Shown one piece after another: positions 28,605-40,307 of a stretch of DNA of 60,964 nt (positions are counted from its first letter, which is position 1; every line of letters starts with the position of its first letter). Position numbers and translations under genes: made by a program. The notes under the pieces are model-generated. The model searched no databases. It was not told the origin of the DNA and saw only the letters and a list, made by a program, of their open reading frames with translations. The stretch is from Desulfosporosinus sp. BRH_c37 (GTDB taxonomy: Bacteria; Bacillota; Desulfitobacteriia; Desulfitobacteriales; Desulfitobacteriaceae), in NCBI GenBank assembly GCA_001516045.1, contig LOEW01000119.1, positions 1 through 60,964 of the forward strand. Reading direction: 5' to 3'.

Positions 28605-28638
28605 AAGCCGATTTCTCACAGTATAGAGAAACCGGCTT
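28605..28638 (-). terminator. Intrinsic terminator of ligA
   Basis: AAGCCGATTTCTC pairs with GAGAAACCGGCTT with one mismatch. TATAATTATT follows on the minus strand. Nearly the same stem is used in the terminator at 26289-26340. Confidence 0.75.
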
Positions 28639-28640
28639 AG

Positions 28641-30677
<2,037 letters not shown>

Positions 30678-30773
30678 TTAACAAGCGCACTATAACTGAA
30701 TCAATTGATCCTACATACTATGATTCCCATAATCCTACTTATTAAATCGCTTGTTCATTACTAGGTAAGAAAA

Positions 30774-31706
30774 TTAACCTTGGAAATATGTTGTCATTTG
30801 TGGTACAACTTGCTTCTTACGGGAAAGAACGCCTGGAAGATCAACGCTGCCATTGACAATTTCTTTGCCGAAGGCTTTCGCTACTTCTTCTGGGTTGTCA
30901 CCTTTGACGATCAGCTCAGTAGTGTCTGTTAAAATATCTGTAATCATTAAGCAAAGATATTTCATTCCTTGTGCTACACGATGAGCTTCAATTGCTGCGG
31001 TTAAGTTGGCCCGAACGGCTTCAAATCCATCCATACCCATCAGACTTACTTGTCCAACTCCGATTTTGTGAGGACCCATGGTGAAGGCCTTAAGATCTTC
31101 TTCGATCATGCTTTGAGGAGTACGATCTGCAATGTTGGAAGATGCTTTGAACATATCAATACCAAAGGTCTTTGGGTCAACTCCGGCAATAGCAGCGAGT
31201 TCAGCAGCGATTGTCTTATCCAGCTCGGTGCAGGTTGGGGATTTGAAGATAACGGTATCGGAAAGAATGGCTGCGAGTAAAATTCCTGCAATCGCTTTTT
31301 CTGGGACTAAGCCTTGTTCCTTGTACGCTTGTGCTACAATCGTGCATGTAGAACCGACTGGTTCAATACGAACATAAAGGGGTTCAGAAGTTTGGAATCC
31401 GCCCACTTTGTGATGGTCAACAATTTGTACGAGCTGAGCTTGATCTGCACCAGCTACCGCTTGTCCATACTCATTATGGTCGACGAGAATTAATTTTTGT
31501 TTAGCTTCTACGGACTCTAATACCTGAGGAATTGCAACTCCATAATAATTGAGTACATACTCAGTCTCTTTATTGAGTTTTCCGGCTGAACAAGGAACAA
31601 CATTAGCAGTCCCAGTGAGTGCCTTCAAATTAGCTAAAGCGATCGCCGAGCAAACTGAATCTGTATCAGGGCTTTTATGACCAACAACATAAATATTATC
31701 TGACAT
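30774..31706 (-). CDS. ppaC: Manganese-dependent inorganic pyrophosphatase
   Basis: Family II pyrophosphatase of the DHH superfamily, 310 residues. Metal-binding motifs are VVGHKSPDTDSV near the N-terminus, LVDHNE, and IVDHHKVGGF (DHH). The C-terminal SRKKQVVP (substrate Arg/Lys) is present. It drives biosynthetic reactions by removing pyrophosphate. It has no CBS domains, so it is the short unregulated form. Confidence 0.95.
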   Translation of the reverse strand: MSDNIYVVGHKSPDTDSVCSAIALANLKALTGTANVVPCSAGKLNKETEYVLNYYGVAIPQVLESVEAKQKLILVDHNEYGQAVAGADQAQLVQIVDHHKVGGFQTSEPLYVRIEPVGSTCTIVAQAYKEQGLVPEKAIAGILLAAILSDTVIFKSPTCTELDKTIAAELAAIAGVDPKTFGIDMFKASSNIADRTPQSMIEEDLKAFTMGPHKIGVGQVSLMGMDGFEAVRANLTAAIEAHRVAQGMKYLCLMITDILTDTTELIVKGDNPEEVAKAFGKEIVNGSVDLPGVLSRKKQVVPQMTTYFQG

Positions 31707-31764
31707 AGTTACACCTAAACCTTTCTTTTTGCGAAATTTTTGAAATGTACTTAGTTAATGAATG

Positions 31765-34700
31765 TTACAACTTTGATAACTTGGCATATTCAGCCAAAAG
31801 TTTTTTGATTCCACCGTCGAAAACAATGGTCAGCTCCGCCTGGTCGCCTTCTCCCTTGATTGCGACAATAATTCCTCGTCCGAACGTAGCATGTTCCACT
31901 TTGTCTCCTAAATGATGTGCCTCACCTCCTTTACTAACCAAAGTACTTCCGAAGCCTTTTTCCCATGAACCTGAACCCAAGGGAATCGTCCGATCTGCCG
32001 TTTTCTCCCGCGACCAAGTCGATTTAGGTTTAGGGCTTGGACGACGTTTGGGCGGATCTAGAGGGTCGATATCCGTCATTAAAGCTGATGGGATCTCCGT
32101 TAAGAAGCAGGAAGGCCGATTGTACTGTGTTTTGCCGTAAAGCATTCGCATTTCAGCATTACAAAGATAGAGTTTCTCCCTGGCTCGGGTGATGGCGACA
32201 TAACAAAGTCGCCGTTCTTCCTCTAATTCAATCGGGTCCATAAGTGAACGACTACTAGGGAAAATCCCGTCCTCCATGCCCACTACAAATACCACCGGAA
32301 ACTCCAACCCTTTAGCACTATGCATGGTCATTAAAGCTACGGCTTCTTCTGCTTGATCCAGCTCATCGATATCTGCAACCAAGGAAACTTGTTCTAAGAA
32401 ACCGTTTAAGCCTAGGACGGCCTCCTCTTCGTCTACTCCATCATTTAAGGCATTTTGCGCAGACTGAGCCGCTTTAGCATCATACTCAGCAGTTACTGAC
32501 AGAAACTCCAGCAAGTTTTCCAGACGAGCCTCCGCTTCCGGTGTGTTTTCTGCCTGCAGAATCGCTTTGTACCCCGTCTTGTTCAAAATCGCTTCTACCA
32601 AGTCCGTAACTGACGCTTCCTTAGAATACGCTACTAATCCTTGCATCAAGTGGGCAAAACCGCCCAGAGGTTTCTTGGCACGCGTTGGCAAATCTGGAAT
32701 ATACTCCGCCTCTAAAATGGCCTCCAGCACTGGCATTCCCTGTTCATCCGCATATTCCAAGATCTTCTCCAGCGCACTATCCCCAAGTCCACGTTTAGGC
32801 ACGCCTAGTACACGGGCAAAACTCACTTGATCAGCAGGATTATACAAGACCCTTAAATACGCTAAGATGTCTTTGATTTCCATACGCTGGTAGAATTTCA
32901 ACCCTGAGAAAACGCGATAAGGAGTAGCTGCCTTCATTAAACGCTCCTCAAGAGAACGCGACTGAGCATTCGTTCGGTAAAGAACCGCAAAATCGTTAAA
33001 TGGCCGTCCTTCCAGCTCATGTAAACGCTTAATGCGCTCGACGACATAGCCTGCTTCATCTCGTTCATCAGACCCTACATAACACACTAAAGGTTGCCCC
33101 TCAGAATTTTCCGTCCACAGGGACTTTTCTTTACGCGATTCGTTATTTTTGACCACGGCATTAGCAGCATTGAGGATCTTTTGCGTAGACCGATAATTTT
33201 GTTCAAGTTTGATAACCTTTGCTTCTGGATAATCCCGCTCAAAATCGAGAATATTTTGGATATCCGCCCCGCGCCATCCATAGACCGAATTGTGCACCAC
33301 TACCCCTTCACATATAAACTGTCTAAGATCAGGAACGGAGAGATCATAGACATACCCGTCATAATCTTCTACTTCAACAGCTTCAATTATATCTTCAACA
33401 ATCTTGCCGCTCTCTAAAATTGGCACACTCATCGTAGGTCTTAAATGAGCAAAAGGCATAAATCGAAAACTCTCGCCTTTTGTTAACCTTGCCTTTTTAT
33501 GGATCTCCAACGCCTCTTCTATTTGAGAGAGCTTTTTAGCATACGCGTCTGCTTCATCATAGACCAGTCTTTCTGTTTCAGTTCTCCACGTATTTCTCTG
33601 TCCATTACGAACCGGAAAACCGCATCCTACTGCTTGACGTTTAAGTTCCTCTCCTGAGGTAATCAGTGCGATTCTGTGGCTACAATAACTTGTCGCACCT
33701 GACTTTCTACCTGCAAAAAAATTCACATTTACAATCCGCCTCACGGATTGTCCCCTAATCACCGCGCTACTGAAATGATGTGGATATTCTTCGAAAATCA
33801 TCAGATCACTCATTATTTTAGCCGCAGCTTGGTCGGTATTAACATCTCTAAATAACTTATCAATGTATTCCTGACCAATTACAAGCTTACGTCCGGCAGT
33901 GTGAAACACCATCGTCGGAATTCCATAATTGACAGAAAGAAGCTGTTCATAATAAGCCGCCTCCGCTTTGTCGTTGCAAACCTTAAGAATCCACATTTTA
34001 TCAGCATGCTCACCGTTTAGACGAACGAATAATCCGTTGACTATTTCGCCCTTTCTACTTCTTACTCCTTGAGTCTGACCAATTCGGTATCCCATGCCAC
34101 GTTTATACATTAAATATACGTAATAAACGCCTGGATTAGTGTTGACTCTAGCAAAGCCAATATGATTAGGAGTAGCTTTAATCACTTTACCTGATTGAGT
34201 CGTAATTTTGTAAACAGGCCCATGGTAGTGTTTCTTTGATACATGATCGATGGTGCCGTGAATCGTTTCTCCCTGACCTGAAGCGCAGACTAGAATTTGA
34301 TTCACTTCCAGGTCCTCAATTGGTATAGTCCCATTAGGAGTACTCACCTGCATTCCTTGAAGAATGCATTGGTCATCATCCCCCACCACGCAGAGATTAC
34401 GATATTCACTAGCTAAAAGTTTGATCAACATGTATTGGGCGTGATTCGTATCTTGATACTCATCGACCATAATGTAACGGAATTTATCCTGATAAAAGCG
34501 AAAGACTTGCTGGTTCTGCTGAAATAGCTGCACCGTAAGCATGATAATATCGTCAAAATCCAGGGCATTATTGCTTTTTAGTCTCTGCTGGTACGACTTG
34601 TAGATGTCCACGATTTTTTGCTCATAATAACCCGAAGCTTTATGTGAAAACCCTTCCGGATCTAACAGCTTGTTTTTGGCATCACTAATAACTGCCGCAA

Positions 34701-35115
34701 CATTGCGCACTGGAAATTTTTTGTCATCAAGATTGTCTTCCTTTAAACATGATTTCAGGACAGACTGTTGGTCCCCTGTATCATAAATAACAAAATTCCG
34801 GTTGTACCCCGGCAGATTATCAATTTCACGTCTCAGAATTCGTACACAGGCTGAGTGAAACGTGGTAACCCATAACCCGTACCCCTCACTGCCTACCAGT
34901 GTAGCCACTCGCTCACGCATCTCTTTAGCAGCTTTATTTGTAAACGTGATAGCTAAAATCGCACTGGGTTCTATCCCTTGAGCAATTAAGTGGGCAATTC
35001 TGTAGGTGAGCACGCGGGTTTTTCCCGATCCAGCTCCCGCAAGAATAAGAAGCGGCCCTTCTTTATGCTCAGCTGCTTCTCTTTGTACTGGATTCAAATC
35101 GTCCAACCGATACAT
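31765..35115 (-). CDS. pcrA: ATP-dependent DNA helicase PcrA/UvrD, intein-containing
   Basis: SF1A 3'-5' helicase for repair and for removing stalled complexes. Seen: Q-motif LNPVQREAAEH, Walker A AGAGSGKTR, ITFTNKAAKEM, Walker B MVDEYQDTN, motif III GDDDQ|SVYGWRGAD interrupted by a 360-residue intein, motif IV NYRSTQKI, motif V TMHSAKGLEFPVVF and motif VI VAITRA. A Tudor-like C-terminus (GDKVEHATFGRGIIVAI) binds RNA polymerase in relatives. After splicing the host protein is about 756 residues, normal for PcrA. The ATG at 35115 with GGAG six bases upstream is preferred to an upstream GTG. Confidence 0.95.
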   Translation of the reverse strand: MYRLDDLNPVQREAAEHKEGPLLILAGAGSGKTRVLTYRIAHLIAQGIEPSAILAITFTNKAAKEMRERVATLVGSEGYGLWVTTFHSACVRILRREIDNLPGYNRNFVIYDTGDQQSVLKSCLKEDNLDDKKFPVRNVAAVISDAKNKLLDPEGFSHKASGYYEQKIVDIYKSYQQRLKSNNALDFDDIIMLTVQLFQQNQQVFRFYQDKFRYIMVDEYQDTNHAQYMLIKLLASEYRNLCVVGDDDQCILQGMQVSTPNGTIPIEDLEVNQILVCASGQGETIHGTIDHVSKKHYHGPVYKITTQSGKVIKATPNHIGFARVNTNPGVYYVYLMYKRGMGYRIGQTQGVRSRKGEIVNGLFVRLNGEHADKMWILKVCNDKAEAAYYEQLLSVNYGIPTMVFHTAGRKLVIGQEYIDKLFRDVNTDQAAAKIMSDLMIFEEYPHHFSSAVIRGQSVRRIVNVNFFAGRKSGATSYCSHRIALITSGEELKRQAVGCGFPVRNGQRNTWRTETERLVYDEADAYAKKLSQIEEALEIHKKARLTKGESFRFMPFAHLRPTMSVPILESGKIVEDIIEAVEVEDYDGYVYDLSVPDLRQFICEGVVVHNSVYGWRGADIQNILDFERDYPEAKVIKLEQNYRSTQKILNAANAVVKNNESRKEKSLWTENSEGQPLVCYVGSDERDEAGYVVERIKRLHELEGRPFNDFAVLYRTNAQSRSLEERLMKAATPYRVFSGLKFYQRMEIKDILAYLRVLYNPADQVSFARVLGVPKRGLGDSALEKILEYADEQGMPVLEAILEAEYIPDLPTRAKKPLGGFAHLMQGLVAYSKEASVTDLVEAILNKTGYKAILQAENTPEAEARLENLLEFLSVTAEYDAKAAQSAQNALNDGVDEEEAVLGLNGFLEQVSLVADIDELDQAEEAVALMTMHSAKGLEFPVVFVVGMEDGIFPSSRSLMDPIELEEERRLCYVAITRAREKLYLCNAEMRMLYGKTQYNRPSCFLTEIPSALMTDIDPLDPPKRRPSPKPKSTWSREKTADRTIPLGSGSWEKGFGSTLVSKGGEAHHLGDKVEHATFGRGIIVAIKGEGDQAELTIVFDGGIKKLLAEYAKLSKL
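33289..34368 (-). mobile_element. Intein in PcrA with GIY-YIG-like nuclease domain
   Basis: Protein-splicing element of 360 residues inserted before the Ser of helicase motif III. It begins with Cys (CILQGMQVSTPNGTIPIEDL), has block B TPNH (ATPNHIGF), and ends with YDLSVPDLRQFICEGVVVHN followed by Ser, giving all splicing residues (C1, TxxH, penultimate His, terminal Asn, Ser+1). The insert between the splicing blocks is not LAGLIDADG. Residues about 82-155 show VYYVYL, then YRIGQT, an Arg (GVRSRKG) and a Glu (AAYYEQLL), the GIY-YIG nuclease pattern. About 100 further residues probably bind DNA. Confidence 0.85.
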
Positions 35116-35127
35116 TAACCACTCCAC

Positions 35128-35489
35128 CTCACTTCTTGTACATATTATAACATACAGTACGTCCGACTGTTGCTTGATTTGCTAACAGTCTCTTTTCCCT
35201 GAGGATATCACAATAATTATTAGCTATGCCAAAAGGTCTGGGCACCAGAAGGCAAACTTTGTTAATGGCTCATTTAGCCGGAATATGACCGGATTTTCGT
35301 AAGATAACCCCCGTCTTATAGCGAATGGACCTCCACGTTTCCGCATTCAGGGAATATACACACAGAAATTGGTGCTAAACACTGTGACTCCTCCGAAATA
35401 TATTTATTGTAACATAAATAAAGTTAATGGAGAAAGTAACTATTCTCCATTAACCTGATTCTCAATCAGCTCTATTTATACAATCTTAT
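35128..35489. other. Intergenic region pcrA to DUF1638 gene
   Basis: No gene is seen in about 360 bases. It presumably holds the pcrA promoter. A terminator for the upstream DUF1638 gene is at 35423-35454. Confidence 0.5.
35423..35454 (-). terminator. Intrinsic terminator of the DUF1638 gene
   Basis: Twelve-base perfect stem GTTAATGGAGAA / TTCTCCATTAAC. TTTATTTATG follows on the minus strand. Confidence 0.8.
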
Positions 35490-36164
35490 CTATTTCTGAC
35501 AAGTTAAAGAGTCTACACCATAGTTGATGTGTATAGGTACTCCCCTCGGAACAATAAGGAAATCGTCATCCCATTCCTCAAAAAATGCCTTTTTAATTAG
35601 TTTCAACGTACCCGGAACTACCCCCAGCTTGAGGTTTAATAATGAAGCAAACTCAGCCGTTCTGCTCATGACAGACTTTATATTATAACTCCCGGTATCG
35701 ATAAAATTAAGGTTGGAATAATGCGCAAACATGGCTCGAAAAATCCGCAAAGACCTGGCCTCACCATATTTCTCTAGACACTTTTCATACTCCCAGTAGA
35801 TATTCTTTTCGTACCGAAGCCAACCATCCGTCAAGTAAAAAGCTGGGGTCTTCCTGCTTAGAGCTTGGCGAATCTGATTTCCTCCGAGCAACAAAGATAT
35901 ACAGTCTTCAACCTTCGGCACAACTAAGCGAGCCTGAGCAGCAACAAGACCTTCAATACTATTGCCACAATATCCAAACAACAGAAGAATATTCTCCACG
36001 CCACTAATTTTATTGATTTCTTGTTGTATCCTTTCTTTCAACTGAGCAGGAAAGTTGTGCAGGCCAGATTCAACCCACACGATCGGGAATGGGTCAGACA
36101 ACGTATTGTAGACAGCATTAAGTTCGTCCTCAATCGTTCGGCAGGCAATGGCAACTGTTTTCAA
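35490..36164 (-). CDS. DUF1638 domain protein
   Basis: Recognised as DUF1638 by its start (VAIACRTIEDELNAVY), the internal LLLFGYCGNSIEGL and the YLTDGWLRYEKN segment. In anaerobes such proteins occur near corrinoid methyltransferase genes. The biochemical role is not known to me. No methyltransferase gene is adjacent here. TTG at 36164 with GAGGTGG upstream is preferred to the earlier GTG, giving 224 residues. Confidence 0.7.
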   Translation of the reverse strand: MKTVAIACRTIEDELNAVYNTLSDPFPIVWVESGLHNFPAQLKERIQQEINKISGVENILLLFGYCGNSIEGLVAAQARLVVPKVEDCISLLLGGNQIRQALSRKTPAFYLTDGWLRYEKNIYWEYEKCLEKYGEARSLRIFRAMFAHYSNLNFIDTGSYNIKSVMSRTAEFASLLNLKLGVVPGTLKLIKKAFFEEWDDDFLIVPRGVPIHINYGVDSLTCQK

Positions 36165-36356
36165 GATGACCACCTCGCTTCTTATCCAAGATAATGTTAA
36201 GAAACCTTAATATGAATATCAGCGTTTACTATAAAGCCTTATTCCATAGAACCTTCTGAACAAACGATTTCTTAGAAATCCGACTCCATAATACTAAACA
36301 TCGTAAGTTATACAAATGGAAGCGAGATTTAGAGGGTACGAAGTTGTCTAATTAAA

Positions 36357-36383
36357 ACAGATGTACCGAAATGGCACATCTGT
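36357..36383 (-). terminator. Intrinsic terminator of asnS
   Basis: ACAGATGT.CC / GG.ACATCTGT hairpin, then TTTTAATTAG on the minus strand. Confidence 0.75.
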
Positions 36384-36427
36384 CCAGTTCTTAACGAATA
36401 TACTCTTTGACCACGAAGTCGGACCGC

Positions 36428-37819
36428 TCAAAACTCGCAAGAATTCGCTGTCCTTGGGAAAGAGATTACATCACGGATATTAGACATTCCCGTCAAATAC
36501 ATAATCACACGTTCAAAACCTAGTCCATACCCGGCATGTTTCACGCCTCCATACTTCCGAATATCAAGGTACCACCAGTAATCCTCTATGTTCAGCCCGG
36601 AATCCTTCATCCGACTTTGCAGTACGTCAAGACGTTCTTCCCGTTGACTTCCTCCAATAATCTCCCCAACCCCAGGAACGAGCAGATCCATGGCCGCCAC
36701 TGTCTCATTATCTTCATTAAGCCGCATGTAAAACGCCTTAATGTCCTTTGGATAATCTGATACAAAGACCGGCTTTTTAAAAATTTTCTCACTTAGATAA
36801 CGCTCATGCTCGGTTTGAAGATCTGTCCCCCAGTGAACGGGATACTCAAAACTGGCGTTTTCCTTTTCCAGTAATTCAACAGCTTCAGTATACGTGATAT
36901 GGCCAAATTCTGAGCTGAGGATATTTTCCAGCCTTTCAAACAAAGTCTTATCGACAAAGTTATTAAAAAAAGCCATCTCCTCTGGAGCATTATCCAGGGC
37001 ATACTGGATAATGAATTTCATCATTTCCTCGGCTAAGCACATATTGTCTTTAAGATCAGCAAAGGCGATCTCTGGTTCGATCATCCAAAACTCGGCAGCA
37101 TGCCTCGCTGTATTTGAATTTTCTGCCCGGAACGTGGGTCCAAAGGTGTATACGTTGCGAAAGGCCATACAGTACGTCTCAACATTGAGCTGCCCGCTAA
37201 CTGTCAAGCTCGTAACACGTCCAAAGAAATCTTTGGAAAAATCTACGTTCCCGGCTTCGTCGTGGGGAGGTTTTGAACTATCTAAAGCGGTAACCCTAAA
37301 CATTTCTCCTGCACCTTCAGCATCACTTCCGGTAATAATTGGGGTATGAACATAGACATAACCTTTTTCCTGAAAGAACTTATGAATTGCATAGGCAACT
37401 ACAGAACGCACTCGAAAGACTGCAGCAAAGGTATTCGTCCTCGGGCGCAAATGCGCAATCGTTCTTAAGTATTCGAAGGTATGCCGCTTTTTTTGCAGGG
37501 GATAATCGGTCTCAGATACCGAGAGGATCTCGATGAGTTCCGCCTTTAATTCAAACGGTTGCTTCGCTCCGGGTGAAGGAACAAGCGTACCTTGAATACG
37601 AAGGGCAGAACTGAGCGTGAGCTTCCCAATCTCCGTAAAGTTGGCGAGACCTTCTTCAAAAACCACTTGTATGTTTTCGAAAAAGCTCCCGTCATTGATT
37701 TCAATAAAACCAAACGCTTTGGACGAGCGTACCGTACGAACCCATCCAGACAACTCTACTTTTTGATTAAGAAACCGATCCGTCTCTCTGTGAATTCCCT
37801 TAACTGTTACCGACTGCAT
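36428..37819 (-). CDS. asnS: Asparaginyl-tRNA synthetase
   Basis: Class IIb synthetase charging tRNA(Asn). An OB-fold anticodon domain ([20 protein letters not shown]) is followed by class II motif 2 ([21 protein letters not shown]) read in two pieces, and motif 3 ([20 protein letters not shown]). Start at 37819 (MQSVTVKGI) has AGGAGGAAAACT upstream and gives 463 residues, the usual size. With gatCAB also present, the cell may make Asn-tRNA both ways, or GatCAB may serve Gln only. No T-box leader is seen. Confidence 0.94.
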   Translation of the reverse strand: MQSVTVKGIHRETDRFLNQKVELSGWVRTVRSSKAFGFIEINDGSFFENIQVVFEEGLANFTEIGKLTLSSALRIQGTLVPSPGAKQPFELKAELIEILSVSETDYPLQKKRHTFEYLRTIAHLRPRTNTFAAVFRVRSVVAYAIHKFFQEKGYVYVHTPIITGSDAEGAGEMFRVTALDSSKPPHDEAGNVDFSKDFFGRVTSLTVSGQLNVETYCMAFRNVYTFGPTFRAENSNTARHAAEFWMIEPEIAFADLKDNMCLAEEMMKFIIQYALDNAPEEMAFFNNFVDKTLFERLENILSSEFGHITYTEAVELLEKENASFEYPVHWGTDLQTEHERYLSEKIFKKPVFVSDYPKDIKAFYMRLNEDNETVAAMDLLVPGVGEIIGGSQREERLDVLQSRMKDSGLNIEDYWWYLDIRKYGGVKHAGYGLGFERVIMYLTGMSNIRDVISFPRTANSCEF

Positions 37820-37927
37820 AGTTTTCCTCCTCAAAATGTCCAAATTGAGGGTTTAAGAATTCCCTTATTTGTAATTATACCTGATTAGTATATCCACTTC
37901 AAATCATGGCGAATTATGGCTAAACTG

Positions 37928-38173
37928 CTATTTCTTCTTTTTCTTTATTTTCGTCTTCTGACCAACCGAAGGTCCTTGCATCGTGATTGCTCCATGGGGG
38001 CACATCTTTATACACTCACCACAAGAAACGCATTTTTCCGAGTCAACAACTGGCACTCCTCGCTTAAAAAAACCAAGTTTTTCTTGGGTAATTGATTTCT
38101 CAGGACAAGACCTTCTTGCCGGACACATGGCTGAACGGTCACATTTATTGGGGTCAATATATGCTTTATTCAT
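37928..38173 (-). CDS. 4Fe-4S ferredoxin-like protein
   Basis: An 81-residue iron-sulfur protein. The C-terminal cluster motif is canonical (CVSCGECIKMCP). The N-terminal set (CDRSAMCPARRSCPEK) is irregularly spaced, and a second cluster is likely but not certain. The tail is very Lys-rich (KTKIKKKKK), which is unusual for an acidic ferredoxin and may contact nucleic acid or a partner. ATG at 38173 with AGGAG eight bases upstream. Confidence 0.85.
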   Translation of the reverse strand: MNKAYIDPNKCDRSAMCPARRSCPEKSITQEKLGFFKRGVPVVDSEKCVSCGECIKMCPHGAITMQGPSVGQKTKIKKKKK

Positions 38174-38283
38174 TAGTCCCACTCCTAATCTTCATTATAA
38201 ACTACATTAACTTTATACCCTATGGGGGTATTGATATTATTGAGGATAACATTAATTCTCCCTTTTTACAAGAGGTTAGAAAA

Positions 38284-38312
38284 AGAGAGCCGTCAATTGC
38301 TAGCGGCTCTCT
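38284..38312 (-). terminator. Intrinsic terminator of the MutS-like gene
   Basis: AGAGAGCCG / CGGCTCTCT stem with a ten-base loop. TTTTTC follows on the minus strand. Confidence 0.8.
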
Positions 38313-38352
38313 AAGCACTTCCGGTGATTGGACATTCCTTCGTAATTGTGTA

Positions 38353-40167
38353 TCATAGGGTACCTTCTACGTCCACATCAATACCCGCCATCTTAATCAG
38401 ATACATGGCATTACGGGTAGTTGAAATCCCTGGCCGAAGCTTATAGTCAAAATGGATTTCATCGTTTTTATAAAACTCCCGGAAATGATAGTTTCGAATC
38501 CTTCGCTCACTTTCACGTTCCAGATCTCCTAGTTCCAAATCATGAGTGGAGACCATACCCATGGCCCCAGCCTTGCTCAATTGTCGAATCAGGACCTTCG
38601 CCCCAGCATGCCTGTCTTGAGAATTGGTTCCCTTGAATATTTCATCTAATAGGAAGAATATTTTTTTCTCTGCTTTTGTAGCGCTGACGATTTGTTTAAT
38701 TCGCAATAATTCTGCATAGAAGGAAGAGATATTTTCCCCAAGATTATCACTGACCCGCATACAGCTGTAGATCTGCATCATCGAACAACTGAAACCCTTG
38801 GCGCACACTGGCGCTCCAGCATAAGCCAGAACTAGATTAATCCCCACCGTACGTAGTAAAGTGCTTTTACCGGACATGTTAGAACCTGTAATTAATAAGA
38901 TCCCGGAGCGTTTTTCGATAGATAAATCGTTAGACGTTGAATTAACCAACAGCGGATGACCAAGATTGACTGCAACTAGCCCCGAATTTTCCGAGGCAAA
39001 TTTCGGCAATGTCCAATCTCGATGATCGAAGTGAATTATTGCAAGGCTCGCTAACCCTTCCAGTTCAGCAATAGTATCCACCCACCGCCCCAGAGAACGT
39101 CCAGATTTCTCCTTCCAAGCCTCCAAGGCGATCATGCACTGGATATCCCAGAGGGTGAAAATGTTAATCACTAAAAACATCGAATTGCCTCGATTGGATA
39201 TGAGCTCGGCCAAACCCGAAAGTTTTTTTATTTGTTCGAAAGCCTTCCTTCCATCACGATCAAATAAACCTTTTTTTAGCTGTTGTAGGTACTCTGATTT
39301 AAAAGTTCGCTTTTCAAACCGTTCCAGCATCTTCTCATAAATTCTTATACTATCCTTATAAACATAAACCGCTTCCAGCGCTTTACTCCTTTGCTTTCCA
39401 GCAAAGAGTATGATTGCCTGAAGGAAAAAACCCGCTAGCGGAAACCAGAAAGATACTTTAGAAGTAAATATATAAATAAATAAAAATGTTAAAGTGATTA
39501 TCGGGAGCGCTCGAGCTGCAATGACAATCCCAGGCCGCAAATAAGAAGGATCATACGACTTCGCCCATTCTATGATACGAGTTGGAGAATTCAAAGGATT
39601 CTTTGTAGCCCCAGCCTCCGCCATAAAACGATGTCGCCAAGCAAGATTGAGTGCCAATTCCTTGATTGCTTCTTGTTTCTTTTGAATGACACCACCCTCT
39701 ACCGGGTACTCGCTCAACCACTCTTTCAGTTTTTCCCTTCCCCTAAAGGTTTTAGCAGTATTAGTCCACTGGAAAAGTGAACTGGGTCCAAAAAGGTCAA
39801 GATCTTCTGAAAATGGGTGGTCGGGATCTTTAAAGTCTTCTCCTGTATCGGGGAAGGATTTCCACTCACCGGCCAAACGTTTCAAGGCTTGCTCATAGAT
39901 CTCATAAATCACTTGGATATAACTTTGCTTTGTTCTTAAGTTCTGATGCCATAAGACGAGTGCAGCAAAAGAGACCACTGTAAAGAGAAGAATACTAAAG
40001 CCCAAAGAAGATCTTTGGCTCATATAAAGAAAACCTGCTAACGCACACCCAGCAAAGAACAGGGCTAGTCTTAGATTACTTAATCGATTAATCCTTTGGG
40101 TAAGTTTTTCTACCCGCCGCGCGTAAAACGCCCTTCGTTTTTCATACTGTTTTTTTGGCCCTTCCAA
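38353..40167 (-). CDS. Membrane-anchored MutS-like ATPase
   Basis: 604 residues. Two hydrophobic segments near the N-terminus (LRLALFFAGCALAGFLYM and LGFSILLFTVVSFAALVLW) and another pair near 210-255 precede a MutS domain V ATPase: Walker A LLITGSNMSGKSTLL, a signature-like NLGENISSFYAELLRI, Walker B IFFLLDEIFKGTNSQDR and the STHDLEL switch. Mismatch-recognition domain I is absent, so it is not a mismatch-repair MutS. The role of this membrane subfamily is not known. TTG start with GGGGGGAT upstream. Divergent from the DUF815 gene. Confidence 0.82.
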   Translation of the reverse strand: MEGPKKQYEKRRAFYARRVEKLTQRINRLSNLRLALFFAGCALAGFLYMSQRSSLGFSILLFTVVSFAALVLWHQNLRTKQSYIQVIYEIYEQALKRLAGEWKSFPDTGEDFKDPDHPFSEDLDLFGPSSLFQWTNTAKTFRGREKLKEWLSEYPVEGGVIQKKQEAIKELALNLAWRHRFMAEAGATKNPLNSPTRIIEWAKSYDPSYLRPGIVIAARALPIITLTFLFIYIFTSKVSFWFPLAGFFLQAIILFAGKQRSKALEAVYVYKDSIRIYEKMLERFEKRTFKSEYLQQLKKGLFDRDGRKAFEQIKKLSGLAELISNRGNSMFLVINIFTLWDIQCMIALEAWKEKSGRSLGRWVDTIAELEGLASLAIIHFDHRDWTLPKFASENSGLVAVNLGHPLLVNSTSNDLSIEKRSGILLITGSNMSGKSTLLRTVGINLVLAYAGAPVCAKGFSCSMMQIYSCMRVSDNLGENISSFYAELLRIKQIVSATKAEKKIFFLLDEIFKGTNSQDRHAGAKVLIRQLSKAGAMGMVSTHDLELGDLERESERRIRNYHFREFYKNDEIHFDYKLRPGISTTRNAMYLIKMAGIDVDVEGTL

Positions 40168-40307
40168 ATAATTTATCCCCCCACCTAACTAATGTATTTA
40201 CAGCCCTACTATATCCTATTCTGCCTGGTGTTACCAAAAGCCTTCTAATAATTAGATCTTTCCTAATGATTTCTAGGATGCTATACTTGGGTATTGGAGG
40301 AATTTAT

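Noticed and set aside
37820..37927. T-box riboswitch upstream of asnS
   Set aside because: The space before the start is too short and the T-box consensus and antiterminator stem are not seen.
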